From: Trogon surrucura
Lineage: Eukaryota; Chordata; Aves; Trogoniformes; Trogonidae
Direction of reading: 5' to 3'
NCBI GenBank assembly: GCA_020746105.1
Contig: CM036626.1
Span: 21,999,001 to 22,063,000, forward strand
Length of the DNA: 64,000 bases
This document shows positions 10,201 to 22,900 of this stretch, piece by piece. The stretch's first letter is position 1. Each line of letters opens with the position of its first letter. The translations under genes were made by a program, and so were the position numbers. The notes under the pieces are model-generated. The model was not told the origin of the DNA, did not search any database, and saw only the letters and a program-made list of their open reading frames with translations.

Positions 10201-13200
10201 CAGTCTGGATGAACATAAAACAAATCGTTCCTGATTCTGGAAACCGTTTCATGTAGTTTCACTGTATTTCAGTATTTATCTACCCTAGAAGTTCTTCGAG
10301 GCATCAGCTCAGTGTTTACCTGTAGCACCAAGAACCCTGTGCTGCTCCAGAGGAAGAGACTTACCGTATGTGCATTGCTGATCTTTTTGATTTCCCACTG
10401 CCCATCACCCGTGTAGCTCAGTAACGAAATGGCCCCATCAGAGCTCCCGCAGGCCAGGATCAATCCGTAGTCATGCGGTGCCCAGCAGACAGAATTCACT
10501 GTGAAGGGTGAGACAGACCGGATCACAACACAGTAACTACCCAAAATTAACTTACCGAATCCCTGACTGATATTAGTGGCACAGTCCCTAAAAGCGAGAA
10601 GCTTGGAAAGCTGGGAACAAGAGTCTTGGCACTCCTCAATGTTAGCAAAACCAGGCAATTAACATTGCTTGCTGGATGACAGAAAACTGCCTTCATTTTT
10701 GGCACTCTTTTAGAATGAGAAAACCAAAAGAGCACTCTTAACGAGAGATTAAAGACTCTGAGTATCCCCTGCAACAGCAAAGAGTATCGCTGCTGACCAG
10801 AACAAGAGCTGAACGGCAGGCACGGTATTGAACATCTAGACCAGTAACACAGCAACGCTGGAGACTTCTCAGATCCGCGTGCAGGAAGACCAGTCATCTG
10901 AACAAGGCATTTTCCATTGTAAAACAAAACACAACATGGTAAAATCCACCTTTTTCCTTTATTCCTGTAGTCGATACAGACGATATTTTCCTGAAGAATT
11001 CAGTACCCTACCATCTTATGTATATGAAAGCTGATTTATTTTGAAAAACAACTCCTACGCAAACATAGCACGAATCAGCACAGGAAGTTATCCAGCAATA
11101 CAACATTACAAAAATTCTGTTTATGCTGAACACACTTACTGTCTTCTCCATTAATTTATCCCTGCCTGTGTAATAGAGGCTTTGGTGGCTTTACTCCAAT
11201 CTTACCTAAATCCTCTTGTATCCCCTGTCTCACTTCCCAGCTCCAGATCTCACATACCTGAGGAATCGTGCCCTGTGTACTCGTATGTCTTCTCCCATGT
11301 GCCATTTTCTTCCTTCCAGATAATCACTTTCCTGTCGTAGGAACAGGAAGCCAAGATATTTCCATACATAGGGTGAGCCCAGGCAACCTGCCACACGGGA
11401 CCTTCGTGCCTGCAAGAGACAACGTTATTTGGAAAAGCTGAAAGAAACCTGTATCATTACTGTGAACGGTTGTTCTGTGCACGACTAACCCAGTGATATG
11501 AACAAGGAGTAATGCTCAGGTGAAAAACAGCATACGGGACCACGAGACAAAGCTGCTGCCATAAAAACCAATTCCAAACATTTAACATTTAACATTAGCA
11601 ATTAAGGCTGCAAGCTTACTTCTGGAAAATTACAGGCATCAAGTATTTAATAACCGAAAAAGCCCCAGTGTGATTTCTAGCCATCTCTCTGTCCCCCTCC
11701 CAGCTCTGAAGAGTTGTTTAGCAACAACCAGCCACCGTAATTACTACCTCGGAAGAATTTACCACACATCTTGTTATCAAAGGCAAAATGACAAAATATT
11801 GAGGTTTTTTTCCCACAGATTACAATCTTCCATTTAGGAGACTTTACCCTCTCAGGTCTGCAATGAGGATTTGCCCTCCGTTCCGAACATCAAAGATTTT
11901 CACGGATCTGTCTGAAGAGCAGGTCGCTAACCGGGTACCGTAGTAATCCATCTGAGCATCGTGCTGCAAGGCACCAGAAGAGCTGCTGTCAGCACCTGGC
12001 AGCTCTGCAGTTAACAGGTCCCACTAAGAGTTGTCAGATGACTGGATCCCAGCATGACAGGTTACAAAGGACAGTTTTTAAACAATCCAGACAAGCTGCT
12101 TAAGTAATCTATGTCTGCAACTGCTGTTTTCATGTACTAACGTTATGTAGAAGTAATTTCGGGAATTCAGAGCAGCAACACAGCATTTTCAGGAGAGGGC
12201 AAGAATTTAGTGCCACTGACTATAGACCCCTGATCAGTTACATATTTTTGTTTCTTAACAGCTGAAGTGGCTGTAAGAGTACCAACATCTATTACTTTTC
12301 TTTGACACTTCATTATCTAACTGGGCTCCTTGCTTCTGCTTTGAAATGTTCCCTCCTACGCATACTGATACAACTACTCCCAGAAACACCCAGAAAAGGA
12401 AAATCACTTTGATCTGCTTGCGCTCTGCACCACTCGGTATACACACAGAGTCACAGACTGTTGGGGGTTGGAGGGGACCTCTAGAGCTCATCCAGTGCCA
12501 CCCCCTGCCAGAGCAGGGTCACCCAGGGCAGCCCCACAGGAACGCGTCCAGGCGGGTTGGAAAGTCTCCAGAGCAGGAGACTCCACACCCTCTCTGGGCA
12601 GCCTGGGCCAGGGCTCCGGCACCCGCACGGGGGAGAAGTTTTTCCTGATGTTTTTGTGGAACCTCCTGTGCTCCAGCTGCACCTGCTGCCCCCTGTCCTG
12701 TCACTGGACATCGCTGAGCCTGGCTCCGTCCTCCTGACACTCCCCCTTTCCATAATTACAAGCGTTAAGGAGGTCACCCCTCAGTCTCCTCCAAACTAAA
12801 GAGCCCCAGCTCCCTCAGCCTCTCCTCCTCAGGGGGATGGTCCACTCCACCATCCCTGTGCCTGCGCTGGGCTCTCTCCAGCAGCTCCCTGTCCCTCTGG
12901 AGCTGAGGGGCCCAGAACTGGACACAAGATTCCAGATGTGGCCTCACCAGGGCAGAGCAGAGGGGCAGGAGAAACACACACAGAAACGAGCAGAAACAAG
13001 CCTTGGCATGAAAATCAAAGTTTTAAATCATCTCCCTTACCCCTCCCCCGTAGCTAGATTCCCTGCGCACGCCGCACACAACAGCGCTGTGGGATTTCGG
13101 GCAGCGCTCCCCATGCAGTGTGTCCCCCCCCCGCACTTACGATCATGTCCTCGTGCGAGGTGTCCACGGTGTTAATGACCGAGACCTGCGGGGGGAGAAG

Positions 13201-13497
13201 AAACAAGAACAAGCACACGGCAGGGGCCGCCGGGCCGCAGGCGGAGCGGCTGTCCCGGGCCCGGCGCGGCGCCCCAGAGCTCCCCGGGCCCGCCCGGCCC
13301 CGCCGGGGAAGAAGGCGCCGGCCGGGGCTGCCATCAAGGAGCGGCCGCGGGGCGCGTTACACCGCGGGCTGCCCGGCTCTCGGCCGCCATCTATCCGACT
13401 GCGGCGGCCGCCGCGGAGAGGGGCTGGGCGGCCCGGGGCCCCTCCGGCGGCGGCCCCGCGGAGCCGGGCCTGCGCCCCCCCGTCCCGGGCCTACCAT
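7296..13497 (-). CDS. SEC13: SEC13 homologue, COPII coat / nuclear pore / GATOR2 beta-propeller
   Basis: SEC13 is a six-bladed WD40 protein. It pairs with SEC31 in the COPII outer cage, with NUP96 in the Y-complex of the nuclear pore, and with the GATOR2 regulator of mTORC1. Nine coding exons read cleanly: 13495-13497, 13141-13185, 11848-11963, 11258-11409, 10365-10498, 9413-9546, 8795-8915, 7811-7957 and 7296-7406, giving 320 residues (human 322). The protein opens [15 protein letters not shown]. Conserved WD stretches include [53 protein letters not shown] and [13 protein letters not shown]. It ends EGQQNEQ. The first coding exon is only the ATG, followed at once by a donor (GTAGGC). SEC13 shares its CpG-island promoter with CAND2; the two start codons are about 400 bp apart. 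A CR1 fragment sits in the second intron. Confidence 0.96.
8198..8280 (-). repeat. CR1 LINE 3' fragment
   Basis: A short degenerate match to the CR1 3' end (GGACTTTACAAGGTCATCTAGTCCAA is the characteristic segment), in minus orientation within a SEC13 intron. Confidence 0.6.
12443..12985 (-). repeat. CR1 LINE, 5'-truncated copy
   Basis: CR1 element in minus orientation in the SEC13 intron between exons 2 and 3. Its 3' end is at the low-coordinate side (TCACAGACTG, then GGAGGGGACCT). The opposite end encodes a decayed piece of the reverse-transcriptase C-terminus ([17 protein letters not shown]). The usual 'inner' motif for the CR1 tail (AACGCGTCCAGGCGGGTTGG) is present. Frames are broken, so the copy is inactive. 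Confidence 0.9.
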
Positions 13498-13900
13498 GGC
13501 GGCGGCGGCGCTGCCCGCGGTGCTCAGACGTGGCACGGCGGTCCCGCGCCCAAACGGCCCCGCCGCGCCGCCTGCCTGCGCGCCGAGGTTCCGCCCGCGC
13601 CGAGGTTCCGGGGGCGGGCCCTGCCTCCCGCCCGGCGCGCCCACACCGGCGCCGGGCCCGGCCCGCCCCCTCGGCCCCGTCACCGCCCCCCCGCGCTGCC
13701 CACCGCGGCCCCCGGCGTCTGCCCCGCGGGGCGGCGCCGGCCGAGCCCGGAGAAGCGGCCCCGCCGAGGGCTCCCGGCCGCCGCGGGCCCCGCCCCGCTC
13801 CCTCGGGCCCGGCCCGCCGCCGCGGGGGAGCGCCCGGCCGCGATCGGGGAAGGGGGCGGCGGCACCACCGCGGCCCCGGCCCCCGCCGCCAGCCGCCGCG
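13498..13900. promoter_or_regulatory. SEC13/CAND2 bidirectional CpG-island promoter
   Basis: About 400 bp of very GC-rich sequence separates the SEC13 ATG (minus, 13497) from the CAND2 ATG (plus, 13901). There are many GC boxes and no obvious TATA box. An ATGGCGGCGG motif, like a YY1 site, overlaps the SEC13 start. The CpG island extends into both first introns. Confidence 0.8.
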
Positions 13901-16900
13901 ATGGCCAGCGTGTCGTACCACATCTCCAGCCTGCTGGAGAAGATGACCTCCACCGACAAGGACTTCAGGTGCGGGGCCCGGCCCGGCCCGGCGGGCCGCA
14001 CCTCCCGGGGCCGGCGCCCTGGGGCCCGCGGGGGCTGCGCGGGCGGGGACGTCCCTTCGCATTTGGGGTCCCCTCGCCCGTGCCAGGCCCGGCGCCCCCC
14101 GGCTGCCGGCGGCTCACACCGGGTGCCGGGCGCGGGGCTGTCGCCGCGGAGCTGTTTGCGTGCAGCGTTTCAGGCAGCCCCTCCTGGGGCCGAGGGGCGA
14201 GTGGGGAGAAACCATCAACACCCTCCTCCCGTGCCAGGGTGGCTGCGCGGGGCTGCGGGCACAGCGGGAGGGGCAACAGAAGTCTTGACAGCTGGACTTT
14301 AAACTTGTATTTGTTTTGCAGATGAAGGGCATTATAGCAAAACCGCGGAGATCCCTCTTAGTCTGTTTTCCCTCTGGCAGGGTCGGTGGTCAGTGCGTGG
14401 CGGTGGCCGAGGGGCAGCGGGGGGGCGGGCGCTGCAGGCCCTGGCTCTGCTCACGCTGCCTGGAGAACTGTGCCTGTGCGATGGGAAAATACGCCTCCCT
14501 AGCAGGACTGAGGTTCTTTTATTCTCTTTACATCAGCAGAAAAACATGACACCTTTCTGGGGCTGGGGCCAGTGGGTTAGTGTTTAAGATGTTCCATAAA
14601 AAGTTGTGAAAACTAACAAGTATGAGAGATTTCACCCATGAGCGTGTTATCATCTCGAGATCAGCCTGGAAGGTAGCATTTGTGCCAGACTTGATATTTT
14701 GAGATCTTTTGGAAGAAGGTGGTTGGTAATATCCTAAAAGTAGGGGTTTTTTTGCAAGAGGCTACTGCTGTTTTTCTAGTGTCAAAATAGGTACTTTTTG
14801 AAGAAGTCAGCGGTGGGGTAATTGCACAGTTTGTTCAGAGAATTTAAAGTTGATACTCCAAACCAGATGTGCCCAACACAGGGCATATGTCAGGTTACAG
14901 AGGCATTCCAGGGCTGTTCCTTCCCAACACGCGGTCAGACCCATCTGCAGTTGCACGACCAGTTACAGGACCAGGGTCTCGTAAAAAGACCCGTGTGCCC
15001 GTTCCCGAGGCCCTGTGGGCAGCAGGGCGGGAGCTGGGTGAGTTGCCGCAGAAGACTCGGCTCAGGCCGTGGCCATAATTGGTCATGCCTGTTCTGCACA
15101 GACGTTCAACTGCAAGTGCAGCTCAGTAGCTCTTGCAGAATCAAACCCAGATTGTGTTTTGTTAATATCACAGGGCAGAGTCCCTCTGTTTTTCTCTTTT
15201 TGGGTTTCAGGCTGGCTGCCTAACACCACAGCAGTCCCTCGTTCCAGATGTACCCACCTGCTGCGCAGGAGCGGGCGTGCAGATCGAGCATGCAAATGTT
15301 GCCCTGGAACACGGGGGCTCTTACGTGCGGAATGAATTGCGTCAGAGCCTGATTTAAAGTGGAGGTGTCATCTGGTAGATGAGAGGGAAGAACTGCCCTG
15401 TGGCTCCTTTTAGAAACCCATCCCTGTGCTGGGGCTAACATTAGAAAGCAGCTAACATACGATAACCACACTCGTGTTTCTCGGAACCTCGGACTCCTAT
15501 ACTAGCACTTGTTACGTTTCCTGCTCCCAGGAAAATAGATACTTTCCAGAACTTCGTAGTGTCCATTTTGACATCGTCCCTCTTAGAAGATTGTATTCAT
15601 AACAGTCATCTGGGAGTTTATTTTTCCTCCTAAGCTGAAATGATAAATTCTTGCTTGTTTTTGCTCACAGCGAGCTAAACACAGTCTAGGGAACTTCTCA
15701 GATATGGTTTTCATGGAGTCATACTTCGTTTTTTCATTTTTGAGCTTGACAGGCCTTCTTCATGCATGGGGTCGTACTATCAGTGCCAAATAAGCCAGAA
15801 AGAGCCGGGTGCCTTCTCAGCCCCTGGACTGGTTTTCCTAGGCTGGTCAATTGATGAAAAACCTCATGTTTTTTTCTTGCACAGGTAGATGAGCACTGTG
15901 TTGATTTAGTGACTAAGAAAAAACACACAAGCTGGGTGCCAATTTTAGAGTTTTAGTTTACCCCACCCCTGTTATGTATTTTAAGGAGGGGAGAGAATGT
16001 GTTTTCACAGATTCCTTAGCTGAAGCCTTTTCACCGCTTGAGTTTTCCACTTGTGAGATAGAAATAATTCTTTGTACCTGATTTTTCAGGATAGTGTAAA
16101 GGGTTGTAAGTTACTCTTTGAAAGTGTGTTATCATACAAGCACTAATTGCCAAGTTTGGGTGTCCAAAGTGGTGTGAAGCAAATGTGTTCATGTCTGTGC
16201 GTCGGCCAATCCACTTCTGCGGAATGTTCTTTCAGGTTTATGGCCACCAATGACCTAATGATGGAACTACAGAAGGATTCAATAAAACTAGATGAAGACA
16301 GCGAGAAAAAAGTTGTGAAAATGCTTTTGAAATTGCTGGAGGACAAAAACGGGGAAGTACAGAACCTCGCTGTCAAGTGGTAAGAGCCTGGGCAGTAATT
16401 ACCGTGTTCCTTGGCCATAACGAAGCGGCCGCAGGCTGCAGAGGTGCGGCAGCGCGGAGCCTGGCCCTGCAGCGCTGGCGCCTCGCTCACACCTCCTGTC
16501 CTGGGGGTTTCCCCGTCGTGCTGAGCACAGCAGCTTCTGTCCCTGGTGATCCTCAGGCAGGGTGGGCGTATAGATCTCTCGGTAGAAGCAGGAGGTGGTT
16601 TGGGAAGTACTTCAGTGTTTCCATTATGAATCTTACCATACCAAAAGCAGCACATCTGAGGTTTTGTTTGTTCAGAGAGAAGCCTGGTTTTAAATTTTGG
16701 TCATCAAGTTCCTCTCCTTTCTCAGGCTTTGAAATCCAGTGTTGCGTTTACCAGTGGTCCTGTTTTTGAGCGAGATTGTGCTAAACGTATGTAGCTCTTC
16801 GAAAACGGCGATTGAATTTCAGGTCCAAATCCTACTCTGCGAGGGCATTTTCAGTAAAGTTTATAATGCACTGGGGTTTTCTCCCTCCTTTGGCTCCAGG

Positions 16901-19900
16901 TGTAGCCTGTGCTGTTGCTTTACCTTTGACCATTTCAATACTTTTTTTTAATCCAAATGAAAAAGGCAGAAGGGTCCTCTATTACTGCGTCCTCTGATGA
17001 AGTGATCCTACTGCTGACACGTTCGCTCCTGTCCTTCCCAGCCTGTCTGACTGGGAGTGTTCATTCTAGAAGTGAGGTTGAATGGGTCAGTTCTCCCCCA
17101 GGGCTCCGGAAAGGTGGGCCATTTACAGATAACTTGGAGTTCCTGTATTTTTTTCTACTGTGGATCTTAATCATATTCCCTTCCTTTTAGCCACATACTC
17201 CTCCTATCCCTGTACTTTCCCTGGGACCTTTGGCCATTTCTCTTTGGTTCCCACTGTCCTGACTTTTTCTGGCCCTGTTCCTGGCTCTGCCTGCTTTGGG
17301 TCTGTTTATTCTGGTTTTTTAAAGCAAAACCAGTTGGTTTCTGAACAGAGTGCAGACTTCTTTGCCTGCTTATCTATGGTTGCCTTAGCAATAAGTACAT
17401 GCTCATGGCAATCTCTAATTCATCCAGAATGTGATGGTGAGAAGGCCTCCAGATGGAACCAGTACGATTTCCTTTTTATATTTAAGAGGTGCTTAGAACA
17501 GTTAATGTCCAGTCGATTATTCCCAGGCAGGTGGCAAGGATGTCTAAGGAGGAGAAATGTGATGGTTTGAAGGACGCTGGCAGTTGGATTAGGCCCAAGT
17601 GTGGGTCTCTGCAGCCCACACCAGGGTTCAGGAGTAACTTAGGAAACTACTGAGATGTCTTGCACTTGATTTTACCACCCAGAACTGTGATACCATTTCT
17701 TCAGAGGAATGCTGAAGTCACACTTCACACCCCAAAACCTCACAAATTTGAAATCCATGTAAAAACTTCCCCTGTTTCTGGTTCTGTAGTCGCTAGTGAT
17801 GTTCTGGTAGCTATTTGGGCCTGGGGTGAGCTGTCTTTAAAGAGGAGGGAGCCTGAGCATCCCTTTGGGTGGTGGAAAGCACTCCCTCTTCCTCCTCTTT
17901 CTGACTGGCCTCTCCTCCCGCAGCCTGGGCCCGCTGGTTGGCAAAGTGAAGGAGTACCAGGTGGAAACCATCGTGGACACGCTGTGCACAAACATGTTGT
18001 CAGACAAGGAGCAGCTGCGGGATATCTCCAGCATCGGACTGAAAACAGTCATCTCCGAGCTGCCACCGGCTTCCACAGGTAAGATGCCCGTCCCTGTTCA
18101 TCAGACTGAGGCACGAAGGAACGAGCCTTTGGGAAGCAGAGGAGAACGTTAGTTCAGAGTTTCAAAGTAACAGGTCCCTTGTTCACCTGCTAGAGGACAA
18201 CTGATGAAACGAGGAGAGATACTAGAAGCTGAGGCACCAGTGTGATTAAAGATGGGATGAAATTAAAACTGCTCGTCATCCTGAAGAAATTTTAAGTCTG
18301 AAACAGCATCTGGGTTCCTGCAGAAATCCGGTTTTGTTTATGGCAATCCTGAAGCGTTCAGTGCACTTCAGGAGGTGGCCGTCGGGGCAGTCTGGCAGCG
18401 CCGTCAGCAGTGTCACTGCGATCCCAGCTGTGCCAGCGTTGCACCACCTCCTGTCTGCAGCCCCATGGGGCCGAGTCTTCCGACTGACACAGCTAACCTG
18501 GCTGCCTCTCCTGCATTTGGAACTACTCATCCCAAAAATGCAGCAGCTATTCGGGAAGAACCCGAGGCTCCAGAGGTTTAAGTTTCCTCTGCAGCCATCT
18601 CATGTGTCTCGTTCCTTCATGGCAGGTGGCCACGGCCATGCTGCCAGGCTGGTGGATTTTAGGTTTGAGAGGAGAACTAGAATTAGTATGCAAATACTTG
18701 CTGAACTCCTCTCTCAATTTCTGCAAAATGTTAAGCTCTTGCAAGCCATCCATTCAGAATTCTTTATTTAACATGCATCACGTGAACTGAAACAATTTCA
18801 AGGGTCACAACAGATAAGTCGTCTCCGTAGGGGAAAAATCATGCCAAAAGCTTTCCCCTCAGCTCTGCCCCCTGCGTTGCACAGGCCTGGGAGCTGCCTG
18901 TGACACAGCCAGGGCATTTCAGGGTAAAAGACACTCCAAGAAGAGAAGCTTATTCCAAAGAGCTAATACAGCGTGCTGCAGCGAGAGATATCTTGCTGTT
19001 TGCAGCATGTAGTCATCATCTCAGACAAAAGCTGGTTGACTGCTGCTCTGGTTAGGTCTCCCAGTGGTGATTTCTTTTTTTAATGTAGGAGGGGTTGAAT
19101 GGTTCTCAGCATTAAGAAGACTTCTCTTTTGCTGGCAGCGGGGGAAAATCTTTCTCTTGCAGGCTCCACCATGACAGCAAATGTGTGCAAAAAGATCACA
19201 GCCCAGCTTACGGGAGCCATTGGCAAGCAGGAGGATGTCTCTGTGCAGCTGGAGGCTCTTGACATCCTGTCAGATATGCTGAGCAGGTACCAAAGGATTT
19301 CCTTCTGGCAGCTGTATATGGCAGTGGGCTGTATGGATGTGTGTGCTTTTGATTTCTCCATTTCCCTAATCCTACTACGAGGACTTAAAAATAAAGGATT
19401 TGAGTTGGCTGCCACCAGGGAGTATCTCAGCAGAGCAGATTCCCCAGCAGGGAGGAGAGATGACGTGCCGAGCCATTCTGTGCAGTAACGTTGGTGTCGG
19501 GTCCCGCAGAGCCTCGGTTCAAACTGGAGTAGGGAGAGAGAGGGCAAAGCAGGGAAGTTTATTTTAGCCCTGTGACCTGATCCCAGATGCATTTTTTCTC
19601 CTGGCTGCCTCTTTCTCTTGTTACGTAAGTTGGAGTGACAGTGCCATATGTTAGCTGCATGCAGAAAATTATTGACAAATCCCCAGGTCATCCAGAAGGG
19701 CATAATCAAAATCAGACTCCTGCATGATAGAGACGAAAAAGCTCTCCCTGTGTTTTACAGAACAAGTCAGTGCCAAACACACCCTTTTCCTCTCCCTCCC
19801 CACAGTATGTGTCTTCATAGCTGAAGGATTTTTAGTTTGGGGGTTTTTTTTGGTGGTAAGAAGACTTCTCCTCTGAGGCTTTGACTCTCAACTTCTGTCT

Positions 19901-22900
19901 GGTTCTGTCGATTGCAGACTGGGGGGGAACGCTCTACTCTTTCCATTCCTCCATCCTGAACTGCCTCCTGCCCCAGCTGACAAGCCCCAGGCTAGCAGTA
20001 CGCAAACGGGCCATCATTGCCTTGGGTCATCTTGTCTTGACCTGCAGTGGAAACATCTTCTCAGAGCTCACAGAGCACCTGCTTGCTGAGCTGAAGAGGA
20101 ATGAGTCTACTTCTACTACCAGGACGTACATTCAGTGTGTTGGTGGCATCAGTAGGCAGGCTGGACACCGCATAGGTAGGATGAGTAGCTTGAAATGATG
20201 CTGGAAGTGTGCATGTGTTTTAGAGCAGCTCCTTTTAGTGGTGAAAGAAGTTTACTCACTCTGTTCCTAATGTATTAGTGGCTTGTGCCTTGCGATCCCC
20301 TCTGTGGTCCTGCCCTGGCTCTCTGGTCTGCACTTGGGACGGAGGAGACACCAGAGTAACTCTGTGGCTGCCCTTCTGAGGTGATTTCATCTCAAGGTCT
20401 TGCAGCGCTTCCCTGCTCTGAATTAATACCTCTGTGAATTAGGTCAGTGGATTCACCCCATTTTAAATGAGAGAAATGGAGGGCAGCATATTGTGTTACT
20501 TGCCTGAAAGATCTGCCAGAGCTGAGATTAGGTCCTAGAAGATCTCGAATCACAGCTGTTACCGTGACCGAAAGGCCAACAAGGGGCCAACAGAGAGCCG
20601 GGGTCATCTGCTGAAAACCCCTGCAGGGCTGCTCTTTGGTGGGCTGCTGGCTCCTTGCCCACGAGGTCCAGGGGAGGAATGCTCTGCCCAGCACTTGAAG
20701 GAGGCAGCAGGTGGCTGAGCTGTCAGCTGCTCCCACGAGGGGAGGCTGGAATGATTTTTCATGGCTCCTTACTTTGTCTTTGCCAGGAGAACATCTGGAG
20801 AAGATAGTTCCTTTGATCGTTCAGTACTGTAACGTGGAAGACGATGAGCTGAGGGAGTACTGCTTCCAGGCCTTTGAGTCTTTTGTGAGAAGGTGTGTGC
20901 CTGGGAGGAGCCACTGTGCACCATCCTGTGCTCCCATGTCCTCCTGCTGGGAACATCTGCGTGTTCAGCACGTGGGGCTGAGCGCCTGCCTGTGGGCCTT
21001 CCTGCTCCCGCAGGTCACAAATGAAACGTCTTCTTCACCGGCAGAATTTGGCTTAAGTTACGAGCTGTTTTACCTCAACACGTGCGAGTGTGTTTCTGTA
21101 TTCGTTTGGCAGGAGTGGGGGTTTTCCTTGTCCGTGGAGGATCCCTCAGCCAGAGGGAGCTGCCTCATTCCTCCTGTGCAGAGGGAGTGGGAGGCAGGAA
21201 GGGGGTTCTGCTGAGCTGCAGCTCTCCTGTTATTTGGTCAGATATTTACTCCTTGTGTTGGAAAAGGATCCCTGCAGAGCTGTTGAGGTTTTCTCCTGTG
21301 AAGGGAGGACTCAATGAGGTGGTGAAGGCAATTTTTAAATGTTTTTTTCCTTATAGAAATCATTGCATCCTCCTCAGGGGAATGTGATCTTGCTTCATGC
21401 ACAGCAGAAACGAGCAGCTCTGGTTTAACTCACATTAACAAAATGTTTTTATAGTCCATGAGATATTTTGGGATCTTTTTGAGATTAATTATATTATTTG
21501 GATATTTAAAATAGTTTAGTCTTTATTAACTCTTAGGATTTTTATTTGTCGCAATAGGTGCCCAAAGGAAATGGACCCTCACATCCCTAATGTGATGGGG
21601 TTGTGTTTGAAGTACATCACCTTTGACCCAAACTACAACTATGATAATGAGGAGGAGGAAGAGATGATGGAAACTGAAAATGGGGAGGATGAAGAGCAAG
21701 GTGCCTGCTTGTGAGGATGCCTGTGCTCAGCAGAACACTGGGTTAACATTTCTCCCCTTCCTGCTTTCTCACCCTCTGTCATGTTACTTTTCAGATAGAT
21801 CTGCTTCAAGACAGTCAGTGCTTTTAAATGGGTTATTTTAATTTACCAATGGTAACAACATAGCGTTTCTATTTACTTTCATACTAATTGGGGTAAGATC
21901 CTGGATGGCTTCCTGCAGCGGATGTTAAACCTTCTGCCAGTAACATAGTAAATTTGTACGCTCTTCTGTGCCATTCAGGAGTCACTAAGACAAATACCTA
22001 CATGTTTCTGGCTTTAAAATCTGGGAACCTCATTCTCACTTCAAAACAAAAGCCTTAATGCCTGGGCTGGAGCAGCCACTAAGGGTAGTGACGTTAAGGT
22101 TTATTCTCCGTCAGCTCTTCCTTGGAACAGAAGAGGCTGACACAGGGCAGCCCCAGGTTGTTTTGGCTGATAATGACTTCTGTAGGGACAGGCTGCTCTG
22201 GATAACTTCACGTTCCCAGCTCTGTGTGAGTTACTGGCATCTCTGGTCAGACGGAGAGGCAACCTCTGAAGATCAAGCTGTCCTCTAGCTCAGGTTTTCT
22301 CATAATGGTGCACCTCGTTTTCCCTTGTCTTTCTAGAAAGTGATGACGAGTACAGCGACGACGATGACATCAGCTGGAAGGTCCGCAGGTCTGCAGCGAA
22401 GTGCCTGGAGGCCGTTGTCAGCAGCAGGCGTGATCTCCTCCAGGACTTCTACAAAACTCTTTCCCCGGTCCTGATAAGCAGATTCAAAGAGAGGGAGGAG
22501 AATGTCAAAGCTGACATCTTCAGCGCTTATATCTCCTTGCTGAAGCAGACGCTGCCCATCCAGAGCTGGCTGCACGCTTCGGATGCCTCTGGCAAAGATG
22601 ACGTTCCCCTGGCGATGCTTCAGAACCAGGTGTGTGAGAAGGTGGGACTGGCTTGTAACCTGTCGCCAGCGCGGTCTCTGTGCTGGCAGCGCCTCTGGCT
22701 CGGCAGAGCAGGGTGCTGGGGCAGCGTGACTCTCTGCCCTGGGAGCTGGGGTGACTCTCATGCTTCTTTGTGCCTTTTTTTTTTCCAAACTGCAGGTCCC
22801 CAAGATCGTCAAGGCCTTGCACAAGCAGCTCAAAGAAAAGAGCATCAAATCCAGACAGGGTTGTTTCAGCCTTCTGACGGAGCTGGCCAACGTTCTCCCT

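Noticed and set aside
13118-14325. Two overlapping frames of about 400 codons across the SEC13/CAND2 promoter
   Set aside because: They run over the true first exons of both genes in other frames and have only low-complexity composition.
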